Origin: Magnetospirillum sp.
GTDB lineage: Bacteria; Pseudomonadota; Alphaproteobacteria; Rhodospirillales; Magnetospirillaceae
Length of the DNA: 45,879 nucleotides
NCBI GenBank assembly: GCA_016212565.1
Contig: JACRFY010000219.1
Coordinates: 1-45,879 of the forward strand
Reading direction: 5' to 3'
The notes under the pieces were generated by a model. That model had not been told where the DNA came from. It did no database searches and saw only the letters and a program-made list of their open reading frames with translations. Of the stretch, positions 1-10,329 are shown piece after piece; the stretch's first letter is position 1, and each line of letters opens with the position of its first letter. Both the position numbers and the translations under genes were made by a program.

Positions 1-1
1 C

Positions 2-124
2 AAGGGCCTCAAGGTCACCGACGCCGAGATGGACGCAATCGCCATCAACGGCTGCGACTTCCATCCAGAGTGGAACTACACCATCTCACCCCGAAAGCCG
101 GATCGTGCGGTTGTTTTGGCGTAG
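2..124 (+). mobile_element. C-terminal fragment of an ISAzo13-like (Rhodopirellula-type DDE) transposase, truncated by the window edge
   Basis: Frame-2 translation KGLKVTDAEMDAIAINGCDFHPEWNYTISPRKPDRAVVLA* resembles the conserved C-terminus of ISAzo13-family transposases (GxKVT...DFHxEWNYTIxPR). Manual translation; not in the ORF track. Confidence 0.6.
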
Positions 125-333
125 ATCCTTAGTGATGAATGAACATCAACCTGTTGCGGAGAGTTTCAGCCATTGTTAAACTACCATTAATTATTAAACT
201 GGGACTTGATCCGGGCATCAACGTGTATCCGTCCGGCGAATCGGTATCCGGAAACGCGTGGATGGCCGTGTCAAGCACGGCCGTGACGGCAAAAGTAATG
301 AATTCGAAACCTGGATTCAGAGCCCCGATTCCC

Positions 334-1215
334 CTACCGCCCCGCCTTGAGGAACTTCAGCAGATCGTTGCTGCGGGTGGCGACGGCGCGGGTGCGCTGT
401 TCGGTTTCGACCAGTTCCTCGCTGGTGGTCGACAGGCTGACCATGAAGGTGTCGATGTAGTCGATCACGTCTTCGCACTCGCTACGTCCCGACGAGGCGG
501 TGGCCGAGATGTCGATCACCCGTCCGTCGATGGCCCCCAGGGCCTCGCCGAGCTCGGTGACCGCGTGGCGGATGATGGCGACACCTTCGCTGACGCCGCC
601 GGCCAGGCTGACCGTGCCGGTGGTGGCGTTCATCAGTTCGGCGACGTTGCCCGACAGCACCTCGACCGCCTCGTCGATGCCCTTGGTGACTTCGTCGGTG
701 CGGCGCGACAGGGCCTTGACCGCGGTGGCGACGACGGCGAAGCCCTTGCCGCGGTCGTGGGCGTGCACCGCCTCGATGGTGGCGTTGAGGGCCAGCAGAT
801 TGGTCTGGCGGGCGATGGCGCGGATGCTGCGCGAGCTGTCGCTGACCTCGGTGAGCGCCTCGTCCAGTTCGCTCAATCGCGACTCGATGGCCCGCACCGA
901 TTCGGCCAGCCGGTCGATGTCGCCCAAGGCCGCTTCCAGCGTGGAAATCGACGAGTCGGCGGTGTTGCGCGCATTGCCGACCGCGGCGCTGGTCTCGCGG
1001 CCGGTATCGTCGATGCCGCGGATGCTGGCGGCCATGTGGTTGGCGATTCCGCTCAGAAGCGTAAACCGGCGCGTCTGTTCGTTGACGAACACCGAGACGT
1101 CGTCGACGCTCTTGGCGATGTCATCGATTTCGTGGCTGAATGCTTCGACACCCCGCAGCAACTCGCTGCGAAAGCGTCCGGGATCCCGCCCGACCGCATT
1201 CGTCTCTTCCGCCAT
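334..1215 (-). CDS. Soluble methyl-accepting chemotaxis protein (signalling domain, no evident transmembrane segment)
   Basis: Contains the MCP hairpin-like motif [50 protein letters not shown]. Confidence 0.85.
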   Translation of the reverse strand: MAEETNAVGRDPGRFRSELLRGVEAFSHEIDDIAKSVDDVSVFVNEQTRRFTLLSGIANHMAASIRGIDDTGRETSAAVGNARNTADSSISTLEAALGDIDRLAESVRAIESRLSELDEALTEVSDSSRSIRAIARQTNLLALNATIEAVHAHDRGKGFAVVATAVKALSRRTDEVTKGIDEAVEVLSGNVAELMNATTGTVSLAGGVSEGVAIIRHAVTELGEALGAIDGRVIDISATASSGRSECEDVIDYIDTFMVSLSTTSEELVETEQRTRAVATRSNDLLKFLKAGR

Positions 1216-1384
1216 CGGCGTCCTCCGTCAAGGATAGCCGTCTCTTGTGGACGGTCGAGAGCCCCTTGCGGCCAGTATTGCTCAGGTCCTCACCTGAGGA
1301 AAGTCTAATTTGTCCGGACTGACGGCGGAGCCCCTGCGGCGATAACGACTTGACCGGTTGCCGTCCTCGGCCCCAATTGAGGAT

Positions 1385-3784
1385 ATGCACCAGGAGCTGC
1401 CCGTCATGACCCATCAATCCGCTGCCCTTGCCTCCCTCACCCTGCCGGTGCGCGGCATGACCTGCGCCGCCTGTTCGACGCGGTTGGAAAAGGTCCTGGC
1501 GAAGGTCGAGGGGGTCGGGGAGGCGACGGTGTCGCTGGCTGCCGAGCGTGCCGACCTCCGCTACGACCCCAGCCGCACCGACCCGCAGCATCTGGCCGCT
1601 GCGGTGGTGCGGGCCGGCTTCCAGGTTCCGGCCGAGACCGTCGAAATGGCGATTTCCGGCATGACCTGCGCCGCCTGTTCGACGCGGTTGGAAAAGGTCC
1701 TGGGCCGGCTGGCGGGCGTTCAGGTCGCCGCGGTCAATCTCGCCGCCAATACGGCGCGGGTCGAGGTTCTGCCGGGCACGTCGGGGGCTGCCGATCTGGT
1801 CGCGGCGGTGCAGAAGGCCGGATTCTCCGCCCGCATCCTGACCGGGGTGGACGAGCAATGGGAGCGGGAGGAGGCGGAGTATGCCCGCGCTCTGCGTCGG
1901 CAGATTCTGCGGCTGGCGATTGCGGCGCTGCTGTCGTTGCCGCTGATCGCGCAGATGGGCTTCGCCATGGCCGGCCTGCATTGGACGCTGCCGCCGCTGG
2001 CGCAAATGGCCTTGGCGACACCGGTCCAGTTCTGGATCGGCGCGCGTTTCTACCAAGGCGCCTGGATGTCGTTACGCGGCGGGGTCGGCAATATGGACGT
2101 GCTGGTGGTGCTGGGAACCACCGCCGCCTATGGCCTGTCCGTCTGGCATGTCGTTGCCGGGACCGCCGGCCACGACACCCTCTACTTCGAGGGTGCGGCG
2201 GTGGTGATCACCCTGGTGCTGCTGGGCAAGGTGCTGGAGAGCAAGGCCAAGCGCTCGGCGGCCGGGGCAATCCGGGCGCTGATGAAGCTGCGTCCCGATG
2301 TGGCGCGGGTGGAACGCGACGGCCGTTTGGTCGAGGTGCCGGCGGCCGCCGTGGCGGTGGGGGACGTGGTGGTGGTGCGCCCGGGCGAGCGGCTGCCGGT
2401 CGACGGCGTGGTTGCCGAAGGCATCAGCCAACTCGACGAATCGCTGGTCACCGGCGATAGCCTGCCGGTCACCAAGGCGGCGGGCGACGAGGTGGAGGCG
2501 GGGGCGGTCAACGGCGACGGCATGATGTAGTTCGCCGCCACCCGCGTCGGCGCCGACTCTACCATCAACCGGATTATCCGTCTGGTTCAGGGCGCCCAGG
2601 GCTCGAAGTCCCCGGTGCAGCGGCTGGTCGACCGCATCTCGGCGGTATTCGTGCCGGTGGTGACGGCGATTGCCGTTCTGACCTTCCTCGGCTGGGCGTT
2701 GGCCGGAGACCTGGAGACTGCCTTCGTCGCCGCCGTCTCGGTGCTGGTGATCGCCTGTCCGTGTGCGCTGGGATTGGCGACGCCGACCGGGATCATGGTC
2801 GGGACGGGAATTGCCGCCCGCCACGGTATCCTGATCAAGGATGCCGAAGCGTTGGAGCGAGCCCATCACGTCGGCGTGGTGGTGTTCGACAAGACCGGCA
2901 CCCTGACCGAGGGACATCCGGCGGTCGTCGCGGTGGAGGGCGATGCCGATTTGCTGCTGCTGGCCGCTTCGGCTCAACAAGGCAGCGAGCATCCGCTCGC
3001 CCGTGCGGTGCTGACGGCGGCGGCGGGCCTGACCCTGCATCCGGTTTCGGCCTTTACCAGTCTACCCGGCCGCGGCTTGGTCGCCGAGGTTGACGGTCGC
3101 GCTTTGACCATCGGTTCGCCCCGTTTGATGGCCGAGCGGGGCGTCGTTGCCGGCGCCCTGGCCGACGTGGCCGCCGCCGAGGAAGGCAGAGGGCGAACGG
3201 TGATGTGGGTCGCCGAAGGCGCGCGCATGCTCGGCTTGATCGCCGTCGCCGATCCGGTCAAGCCGTCCGCGGCTGCGGCGGTGGCCGGGTTGGCGGCCAT
3301 GGGGGTCGAATCGGTCATGCTCACCGGCGACAACCGGCGTGCCGCCGCGGCGGTGGCGGCTTCGGTGGGGATCGCCCGCGTCATCGCCGAGGTGCTTCCC
3401 GAGGATAAGGCCGCAGCGGTGGCGGCCCTGAGGGCCGAGGGGCGGGTGGTGGCGATGGTCGGCGACGGGATCAACGATGCCCCGGCCCTGGCGGCGGCCG
3501 ATGTCGGCCTGGCGATGGGAACCGGCACCGACGTTGCCATGCAGGCGGCCGGCATCACCCTGGTGAAAGGCGATCCCGCCCTGTTGCCGGCGGCGCTGCG
3601 TGTCTCGCGTGCCACCACCGCCAAGATTCGACAGAATCTTTTTTGGGCCTTCGCTTACAACGTTGTTGCGATCCCCGCGGCGGCCCTGGGGTTTCTCACC
3701 CCGGTGATTGCCGGAGCGGCAATGGCCTTCTCGTCCGTGTCGGTGGTCTCCAACGCCCTGTTGCTGCGACGCTGGCGGCCGTGA
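1385..3784 (+). pseudogene. copA: Copper-translocating P1B-type ATPase interrupted by an in-frame TAG at 2528-2530
   Basis: Two HMA domains (GMTCAACS twice), CPC motif ([15 protein letters not shown]), DKTGTLTEG and [16 protein letters not shown]. The ORFs 1358..2530 and 2615..3784 are in the same frame and are separated only by the TAG. Confidence 0.8.
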
Positions 3785-3873
3785 CGAGCATTTGCGCTGC
3801 AAACCGGTCGCAGCTATAAGCGTCACTTCCCTCCCCGACCGGGGAGGGGCATGCATGGACATCAGGAGGCAAT

Positions 3874-4941
3874 GTGGCGCGGCGCGACATCCGTCACATG
3901 CTGATCGGCCCCAGGAAGCGGCTGTGGGAACGGCCGTCGGTGGTGGTGGCATTGATGGTGGCGGTGCTGGTCCTCGGTCTGGGGATCGGCGTCGGCGTCG
4001 GCTTGTTGGCCGGCAGGACGGCGCCACCTCAGCCCCCCGTCGAGCCGGAGCAGGCCATCGCGGTCGAACCTCCGCCTCCTCCGGTAGAGCCCGTCGTGCC
4101 GCCACCGGCTCCGCGCCCCGAGGGCGCATCGAACGTGCAAGCGCCGCCGCCCTCGACCGGGGTCGCCTTGATGGCACCGCCCCCCGCCCCGGTGCCGCCG
4201 GCCAGTGGCGGCCTGCCGCCGTGGCAGCGCTTTGCCGTTGCCTCACCACCAATCAAAGGCCGACCGATGGTGACGGTCGTCATCGACGATCTCGGCCTCG
4301 ACCGTCGGCGGGCAGAGCGAGTGCTCGCGCTTCCCGCGCCGTTGACGCTGGCGTTCATGACCTATGCCGAGGACTTGCCGCAACTGACCGCTACCGCCCG
4401 CTCCCGCGGCCACGAGTTGATGGTTCACGTGCCGATGCAGCCTTTGGCCGGCGCCTATGATCCTGGACCGGATGTGCTGGAGGTCGGCCAATCGCCGGAC
4501 GAAATCCGCCGTCGGTTGGCCTGGGGATTGTCGCGGTTCGACGGCTTCGTAGGCCTCAACAACCATATGGGCAGCCGTTTCACGGCCAACGCCGCGGGGA
4601 TGCAGGTGGTGATGGAGGACATGCGTCGTCGCGGACTTGCGTTCCTCGATTCGGTGACCACCGACCATAGCGTCGGGGCGGCACAGGCGCGGCGCTATGG
4701 CGTGCCGTTTGCCGCCCGCGATGTCTTCCTCGACAACGAACAGTCGGTCTCGGCGGTGCGAGGACAGCTGGCGAAACTGGAAGAATTGGCGCGCAAGCGT
4801 GGCCATGCCATCGCCATTGGCCATCCCCACGATGCGACCATCGAAGCGCTTGCCGGTTGGCTGCCGAGGCTGGAGGGCAGGGGACTGGTGCTGGTCCCGC
4901 TGACCACCATCATCCGCACCCATGGGCCGGGCGGCCCGTGA
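3874..4941 (+). CDS. Divergent polysaccharide deacetylase family protein (YibQ-like)
   Basis: GTG start, N-terminal TM segment, Pro-rich linker, then VTVVIDDLGLDRRRAERVLALPAPLTLAFMTYA...HELMVHVPMQP, typical of the family. Confidence 0.8.
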   Translation: MARRDIRHMLIGPRKRLWERPSVVVALMVAVLVLGLGIGVGVGLLAGRTAPPQPPVEPEQAIAVEPPPPPVEPVVPPPAPRPEGASNVQAPPPSTGVALMAPPPAPVPPASGGLPPWQRFAVASPPIKGRPMVTVVIDDLGLDRRRAERVLALPAPLTLAFMTYAEDLPQLTATARSRGHELMVHVPMQPLAGAYDPGPDVLEVGQSPDEIRRRLAWGLSRFDGFVGLNNHMGSRFTANAAGMQVVMEDMRRRGLAFLDSVTTDHSVGAAQARRYGVPFAARDVFLDNEQSVSAVRGQLAKLEELARKRGHAIAIGHPHDATIEALAGWLPRLEGRGLVLVPLTTIIRTHGPGGP

Positions 4942-4953
4942 TCCTGCGGAACG

Positions 4954-5400
4954 TCAGACGTTGATGGTGGTATCCGGCTTCTTCGCCGGTGCGGCTGCGG
5001 ATCCGCGGCTCTTGACCGCATCGCACAGGAACGTGGCCAGGGCCTTGGGATTGAAGGGCTTGACCAGCCAGCCGATCACTTCGAGCGCCTTGGCCTTCTT
5101 GACGTGAACGCTTTCCTTGGCGGCGGTGAAGATAACCACCGGAATCTCGTTGACTTCCTTGTGGATGGAAGCCCTCAAACCGCCGACGAAGGCCAAGCCG
5201 TCGACCGGCTCCATCTCAAGGTCGCAGATGCAGATCGTGGGACGCTTTTCACAAGCGATGCGCAACCCTTCGGCGCCGTTGGACGCCGCGTAGACCGCTT
5301 TGGCGCCCATGTTCGATGCCAGGCGCGACAGCAATTCGCGGGTCGTCTCGTCATCCTCGATCACCAGGACGGTGATGTCGTCGCGTTCGAACTTGTCCAT
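4954..5400 (-). CDS. Response regulator receiver-domain protein
   Basis: VLVIEDDETTRELL, ICDLEMEPVDGLAF, VIFTAA and KPFNPK receiver signatures. Confidence 0.85.
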   Translation of the reverse strand: MDKFERDDITVLVIEDDETTRELLSRLASNMGAKAVYAASNGAEGLRIACEKRPTICICDLEMEPVDGLAFVGGLRASIHKEVNEIPVVIFTAAKESVHVKKAKALEVIGWLVKPFNPKALATFLCDAVKSRGSAAAPAKKPDTTINV

Positions 5401-5547
5401 ACGACGTATCTAGAATTGAGGGGGCATCGTTGTCAACCGGCGCGGATAAGGGTGCGAAAGCGAAGGTCTCGCATGGTGCCGATGACAGCGCCAGCCGGCC
5501 TCTACCATGTCGCTGCGAGGAGAGATATGCTCGACAAGGAGGTCCCC

Positions 5548-6732
5548 ATGAAAGCCGTCGTATTCCACGGCATCGGCGATATTCGACTGGAAGAGGTCGA
5601 TGACCCGCGCCTGGAGCAACCGGGCGATGCCATCGTCCGCCTCACCGCCAGCGCCATTTGTGGCACCGATCTGCACATGATCCGCGGGACCATGCCGGGC
5701 ATGCGCCCGGGAACCATCCTCGGCCACGAAGGCGTCGGCGTGGTCGAAGCGGTGGGGCAGGGGGTGCGCAATTTCCGCCCCGGCGACCTGGTGGTCATTC
5801 CTTCGACCGTCGCCTGCGGTTGGTGCAGCTATTGCCGTGCTGGCTATACTGCCCAATGCGATGTCGCCAACCCCAACGGCCCTCATGCCGGCACGGCCTT
5901 CTACGGCGGGCCGGAATCATCGGGCCCATTCATGGGTCTTCAGGCCGAACTGGCCCGCATTCCCTTTGCCGCTCATAACTTGGTCGCTATCCCCGACGGA
6001 GTCACCGCCGAGCAGGCGCTGACCTGCTCGGACATCTTCCCCACCGGTTGGTTTGCCGCCGACAATGCCGAGATCGGCGATGGCGACACCGTGGCGGTGT
6101 TTGGCTGCGGGCCGGTGGGACAATTCGCCATCCTGTCGGCGTTCATGCAGGGAGCGCATCGGGTGTTCGCCGTCGACTGCCTGCCCGACCGCCTCGACAC
6201 CGCCCGCAAGCTGGGAGCGGAGTGCATCGACTTCTCTGCCGAAGATCCGGTGGTGGTGATCCGCGAACTGACCGGCGGCATCGGTGTGGACCGTGTCATC
6301 GACGCCGTCGGCATCGATGCGGTGGCGCCGCCCGGTCATGATCATTCCGACGAAATGCGGGCGATTGCCCCCGACAGCAATCCCCAAGGCGCCAACTGGC
6401 ATCCCGGCAATGGTCCATCGCAGGCACTGGAATGGGCCATCGAGGCGGTGGCCAAGGCTGGTACGCTGTCAATCGTCGGGGTCTATCCGGCGACCGCGCG
6501 GCTGTTCCCAATGGGAGCGGCCATGCACAAGAACCTGACCGTCAAGGCCGGCAACTGCAACCACCGCACCTATATTCCGCTGCTGCTCGACGCCATTCGC
6601 TCCGGTCGTGTCGAGCCTGCGCTGCTGGTCAGCCAAGTGCAGCCTTTCACCTCGGTGATCGAAGCCTATAAGGCCTTCGATCGCCGCGAGCCGGGTTGGC
6701 TGAAGGTGGAACTGCTGCCGAAGGCGGCGTAA
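5548..6732 (+). CDS. Zinc-dependent alcohol dehydrogenase (formaldehyde/threonine dehydrogenase-like MDR family)
   Basis: MKAVVFHGIGDIRLEEVDDPRL, CGTDLHMIRGTMPGMRPGTILGHEGVGVVE and a Cys-rich structural zinc lobe. The start was chosen at 5548 after an AAGGAGG Shine-Dalgarno; the ORF-track start at 5104 is over-extended. Confidence 0.85.
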   Translation: MKAVVFHGIGDIRLEEVDDPRLEQPGDAIVRLTASAICGTDLHMIRGTMPGMRPGTILGHEGVGVVEAVGQGVRNFRPGDLVVIPSTVACGWCSYCRAGYTAQCDVANPNGPHAGTAFYGGPESSGPFMGLQAELARIPFAAHNLVAIPDGVTAEQALTCSDIFPTGWFAADNAEIGDGDTVAVFGCGPVGQFAILSAFMQGAHRVFAVDCLPDRLDTARKLGAECIDFSAEDPVVVIRELTGGIGVDRVIDAVGIDAVAPPGHDHSDEMRAIAPDSNPQGANWHPGNGPSQALEWAIEAVAKAGTLSIVGVYPATARLFPMGAAMHKNLTVKAGNCNHRTYIPLLLDAIRSGRVEPALLVSQVQPFTSVIEAYKAFDRREPGWLKVELLPKAA

Positions 6733-6744
6733 TTGGTGGGAAGG

Positions 6745-6767
6745 GCGAGGGGACCAAATCCCCTCGC
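6745..6767. terminator. Hairpin between convergent ADH and tpiA
   Basis: Perfect 9-bp stem GCGAGGGGA-ccaaa-TCCCCTCGC between two convergent stop codons; no strong T tract. Confidence 0.5.
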
Positions 6768-6777
6768 GACTTGTCCG

Positions 6778-7545
<768 letters not shown>

Positions 7546-7600
7546 GGGGATCTCCTGCGGAAATTCGTAGCGGGTATATCATCGCGCCAGCCCATGAGAA

Positions 7601-7629
7601 AGGGCGGGCCGCTTGCGCAGACCCGCCCT
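7601..7629 (-). terminator. Putative terminator after the DsrE-TusA-SQR-DUF1641 operon
   Basis: Inverted repeat AGGGCGGG...CCCGCCCT, followed on the minus strand by a pyrimidine-rich CTTTCTC. Confidence 0.45.
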
Positions 7630-7654
7630 CACGCAACGTTCAGGAAACCGATGC

Positions 7655-8197
7655 TCAGAGCGGCGGCGTCGTCTTGGCAATCACCTGCACCCGCTTGCGT
7701 AGTGAGCACGAGAAGGCGAGCATGAAGCGAAGCGCCTCTTGGGTTTCCGGCTTGGCCATCATGCGCATGGTGCCAAACAGGCCGCCGCCGGACCCGGGAA
7801 TGGCGCACTGGTCGAGTGCGTCTTCCATCGCGCCCTTCGCTTCGTGGGCGATGGTGGCGAGGTCCTCGGTGCCGAGGTTGTTGGCCATGTGCTCGATGAA
7901 CGAGAACGCCCGGTCGACCATGCTGTCGCTGAGCGTCGAGCGCAGGGCATGGATCATGTGGACGGTATCGATCGCCGTTTGCAGCACGCCGGTGCGCTGC
8001 ATGGTGCCAATGGCTTCCAGAAGGGTGGAGACGCCCTCCTTGATGTCGGGATCGTTGAGACGATCGACGACCTCAAGGGCATTGGCCGCGGTGATGGTCA
8101 TGCGCTCGACCATCGAGTCGGACATGGCCTGGGTCACCGCCTCGCCAACCCGAGAGAACTCGGAGGCCATGGGGGAAATACGGGGAATGTCGGTCAT
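7655..8197 (-). CDS. DUF1641 family protein
   Basis: Helical protein (GVSTLLEAIGTMQRTGVLQTAIDTVHMIHALRSTL) of the type commonly encoded next to SQR-like flavoproteins. Start at 8197 (MTDIPRISP). Confidence 0.7.
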   Translation of the reverse strand: MTDIPRISPMASEFSRVGEAVTQAMSDSMVERMTITAANALEVVDRLNDPDIKEGVSTLLEAIGTMQRTGVLQTAIDTVHMIHALRSTLSDSMVDRAFSFIEHMANNLGTEDLATIAHEAKGAMEDALDQCAIPGSGGGLFGTMRMMAKPETQEALRFMLAFSCSLRKRVQVIAKTTPPL

Positions 8198-8208
8198 TCC
8201 TGCCTCCC

Positions 8209-9348
8209 CTACAGAAGGCCGCGGGCGGACAGCCAGTACAGGCGGTTGTAAGCCAGCTTGAACCAGTGGACCATCTGCGACGGCGGGCCGGGATTCGGCG
8301 GCGTGGTGTAGTTGAACCACACATAGGTGCCGGAGCTGAGGCCGGTTTCGATGAAGCAGAACACCTTGCCGTCGTAATCCCGGGCCATGCAGCCTTCCTG
8401 GATCAGCGTCGACAGATTGTCGATCAGCACGTCGGCCTCGAAGTGGGCGGTCGAGCCGGCCTTCGAGATCGGAATGTTGGTGGTGTCGCCGACGACGAAG
8501 ACGTTGGTCGAGCCGTCGCGGTGCAGGGTCTTGGTGTTGGTCGGCACCCAGCCGCCCTTGCCCAGGCCCGAATCTTCGATCACCTGCTGGCCCTGGTGGG
8601 GCGGGATGGTGATCAGCAGGTCGAACGGCAGCTCGACGCCCTCCATCGACTTGATGGTCTTCGAGGCGGGATCGACCGATTCGGTGTTGAAGAAGGTCTC
8701 GTACTTGATGCCGAGGCGATCCATCTCCGGCTTGGCCCAATGCGCAACCGGCTCCAGCGCGTGCAGGCGACCGATGGGATAGGTGTAGGTGAGCTCGGTC
8801 TTGTCCCACAGTCCCTTGGCCTTCAGGTGCTCGTAGAGCATGAAGGTGACTTCCAGCGGCGCCACCGGGCACTTGTGCGGAGCGTTGACGTTGACGACGA
8901 TCTTGCCGCCCTGGAAGCTGCCGAGCGCGTCGCGCAGCTTGCGGGCACCTTCGATGTCGTAAAACCAGTGGCCGGCTTCCTTCATGCCCGGGATGTTCTG
9001 CGGCATGATGCGCGATCCGGTCGCCAGGACCAGATAGTCATAGCGGAAGGTGCGGCCGCCATTGGTGGTCACCTGATTCTTCTCGACGTCGATATGCTTG
9101 GCAGGATCGACGAAAAAGTTGATGCGGCGGTCGAGGACGCGGCGCTGATCGCGATAGAGTTCCTGCTCGCGCATGCGGCCGAAGGGAATATACAGCAGAC
9201 CCGGCTGGTACATGTGGGTCTCGGTGGTGCCGAGCATGGTGATGTTGACCGCACCGCTGCGCAGCTCGTTGCCGAGCTGACGGCACAGGCCGTTTGCCAC
9301 AATGGTGCCGGCCAAGCCGCCACCGACGATGAGTACCGTCTTCGACAT
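8209..9348 (-). CDS. FAD-dependent pyridine nucleotide-disulfide oxidoreductase, sulfide:quinone oxidoreductase-like
   Basis: VLIVGGGLAGTIVANGL dinucleotide-binding motif, YDYLVLATGSR, HKCPVAPLEVTFML and VFVVGDTTNIPISKAGSTAHFEADV. Confidence 0.8.
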   Translation of the reverse strand: MSKTVLIVGGGLAGTIVANGLCRQLGNELRSGAVNITMLGTTETHMYQPGLLYIPFGRMREQELYRDQRRVLDRRINFFVDPAKHIDVEKNQVTTNGGRTFRYDYLVLATGSRIMPQNIPGMKEAGHWFYDIEGARKLRDALGSFQGGKIVVNVNAPHKCPVAPLEVTFMLYEHLKAKGLWDKTELTYTYPIGRLHALEPVAHWAKPEMDRLGIKYETFFNTESVDPASKTIKSMEGVELPFDLLITIPPHQGQQVIEDSGLGKGGWVPTNTKTLHRDGSTNVFVVGDTTNIPISKAGSTAHFEADVLIDNLSTLIQEGCMARDYDGKVFCFIETGLSSGTYVWFNYTTPPNPGPPSQMVHWFKLAYNRLYWLSARGLL

Positions 9349-9441
9349 CGCTACTGCCTCCCTTTGGTTTCGTTCATTAATTGTTTTGCCGCCTCTCGAC
9401 AGCCTTTGGGGACGCCGGCCAGCGGCGTCCCATCACGCCCC

Positions 9442-9672
9442 CTACTTGGCCTTCTTGATGACCACCGACCAATAGCCGTCGTGCTCGACGGTGCCGACGT
9501 AGGTATGGCCCACCTTGTTGACCCAGGCGGGGATATCGGTGACGGAGCCCTTGTCAGAGGAGAGCACCTCCACCTCGTCGCCCAACTGCGCCAGCTTGAG
9601 CGCAGCGATGAGTTCCATCAAGGGGCCGGGGCAAAAGGCGCCGCGGGCATCGATGGTCTGGCGGTCGGCCAT
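9442..9672 (-). CDS. TusA-like sulfurtransferase
   Basis: IDARGAFCPGPLMELIAALK, with the conserved CPxP motif. Confidence 0.85.
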   Translation of the reverse strand: MADRQTIDARGAFCPGPLMELIAALKLAQLGDEVEVLSSDKGSVTDIPAWVNKVGHTYVGTVEHDGYWSVVIKKAK

Positions 9673-9699
9673 GGTCGTATCCTTCTCGTCTCGATCGCA

Positions 9700-10101
9700 T
9701 CAAAAGGTGATCAGCTCGCCGGCTTCGGCGTCGCTGAGGAATTTTGCCAGCCCGAGGGGGCCGTCGAACAATCCTTCGGTGAGGTGAGTGTCGCACTCCC
9801 AATGCTTCAGGTCGAGCACCATCGAGCACGCCCATACCTTCATCTCGCCCAACAACTTGCCCTGTTCGAACAGTTCGACTGCATCGGGGACTTTGGCGGT
9901 CTTGAACAATTCATGGAAATGACCGCCGTGATAGCGTTCGGCCGCGGTCTTGCCGCGCTCGAAGGCGAGCACGGCATTCATCGACACGAAAACTTCAACG
10001 GGACGGTCCGACACTGCGGCCACCGAGGCGACCATGGCAGCGAGCTGGATCTTCTCGTGCTCACCGGAGCACAACATGATGAAAAGAGGCTTGGAAGCCA
10101 T
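9700..10101 (-). CDS. DsrE/DsrF-like sulfur carrier protein
   Basis: Short DsrE-fold protein: LFIMLCSGEHEKIQLAAMVASVAAVSDRPVEVFVSMNAVLAF...VWACSMVLDL. Confidence 0.75.
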   Translation of the reverse strand: MASKPLFIMLCSGEHEKIQLAAMVASVAAVSDRPVEVFVSMNAVLAFERGKTAAERYHGGHFHELFKTAKVPDAVELFEQGKLLGEMKVWACSMVLDLKHWECDTHLTEGLFDGPLGLAKFLSDAEAGELITF

Positions 10102-10160
10102 GGTGAGTGCCCCTGCTGGGAAATCGCTGGATGAGAAGGCGCTTACCTTCGCAGGGCATT

Positions 10161-10190
10161 ATATACACCCCCAGGGGGGGGCGCACGCAA
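10161..10190 (-). promoter_or_regulatory. Promoter/operator upstream of the DsrE operon: TATAAT plus C5-A-G8 palindromic tract
   Basis: Minus strand reads CGCCCCCCCCTGGGGGTGTATATAATG. It contains a perfect TATAAT adjoining a CCCCC/GGGGG palindrome, about 60 nt upstream of the dsrE-like start. Confidence 0.45.
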
Positions 10191-10257
10191 GATGATTTCG
10201 TGAGCGCAGGCGTTCTGACCTAGGCGTTGCGTGCGATGACAACTGTTTCTTTTTGCA

Positions 10258-10296
10258 ATAAAAATCGAGGGGGAACAATACATCATTCCCCCTCGA
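10258..10296 (-). terminator. Rho-independent terminator for the Pal-like lipoprotein gene
   Basis: Perfect 11-bp inverted repeat TCGAGGGGGAA/TTCCCCCTCGA with a 10-nt loop, followed on the minus strand by TTTTTATTGC. Confidence 0.85.
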
Positions 10297-10329
10297 CCAA
10301 GGCTCTTCCGGACAGGATGTTGAGCGCGA

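Noticed and set aside
1281-1298. CTCAGGT-cctc-ACCTGAG inverted repeat upstream of copA as a CueR site
   Set aside because: It is a real inverted repeat in a divergent promoter, but it does not match the CueR operator consensus I know, so no regulator is assigned.
139-1308. Long plus-strand ORF (389 aa) over the MCP gene
   Set aside because: Antisense shadow ORF of a clear MCP gene in high-GC DNA; low-complexity Gly/Asp/Val-rich translation without domain motifs.
3062-4252. 396-aa minus-strand ORF
   Set aside because: Spans antisense of copA and the polysaccharide deacetylase; Arg/Pro/Ala-rich shadow frame.
5104-5547. N-terminal 148-aa extension of the alcohol dehydrogenase ORF
   Set aside because: Antisense to the receiver-domain gene; a consensus Shine-Dalgarno and the canonical MKAVVFHG start lie at 5548.
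8266-10134. 622-aa plus-strand ORF
   Set aside because: Shadow ORF opposite the SQR-like, TusA-like and DsrE-like genes; composition is typical of antisense high-GC frames.
10165-10183. CCCCCAGGGGGGGG as a transcription terminator
   Set aside because: The loop would be one nucleotide and there is no T tract; its position next to TATAAT fits an operator/promoter element better.
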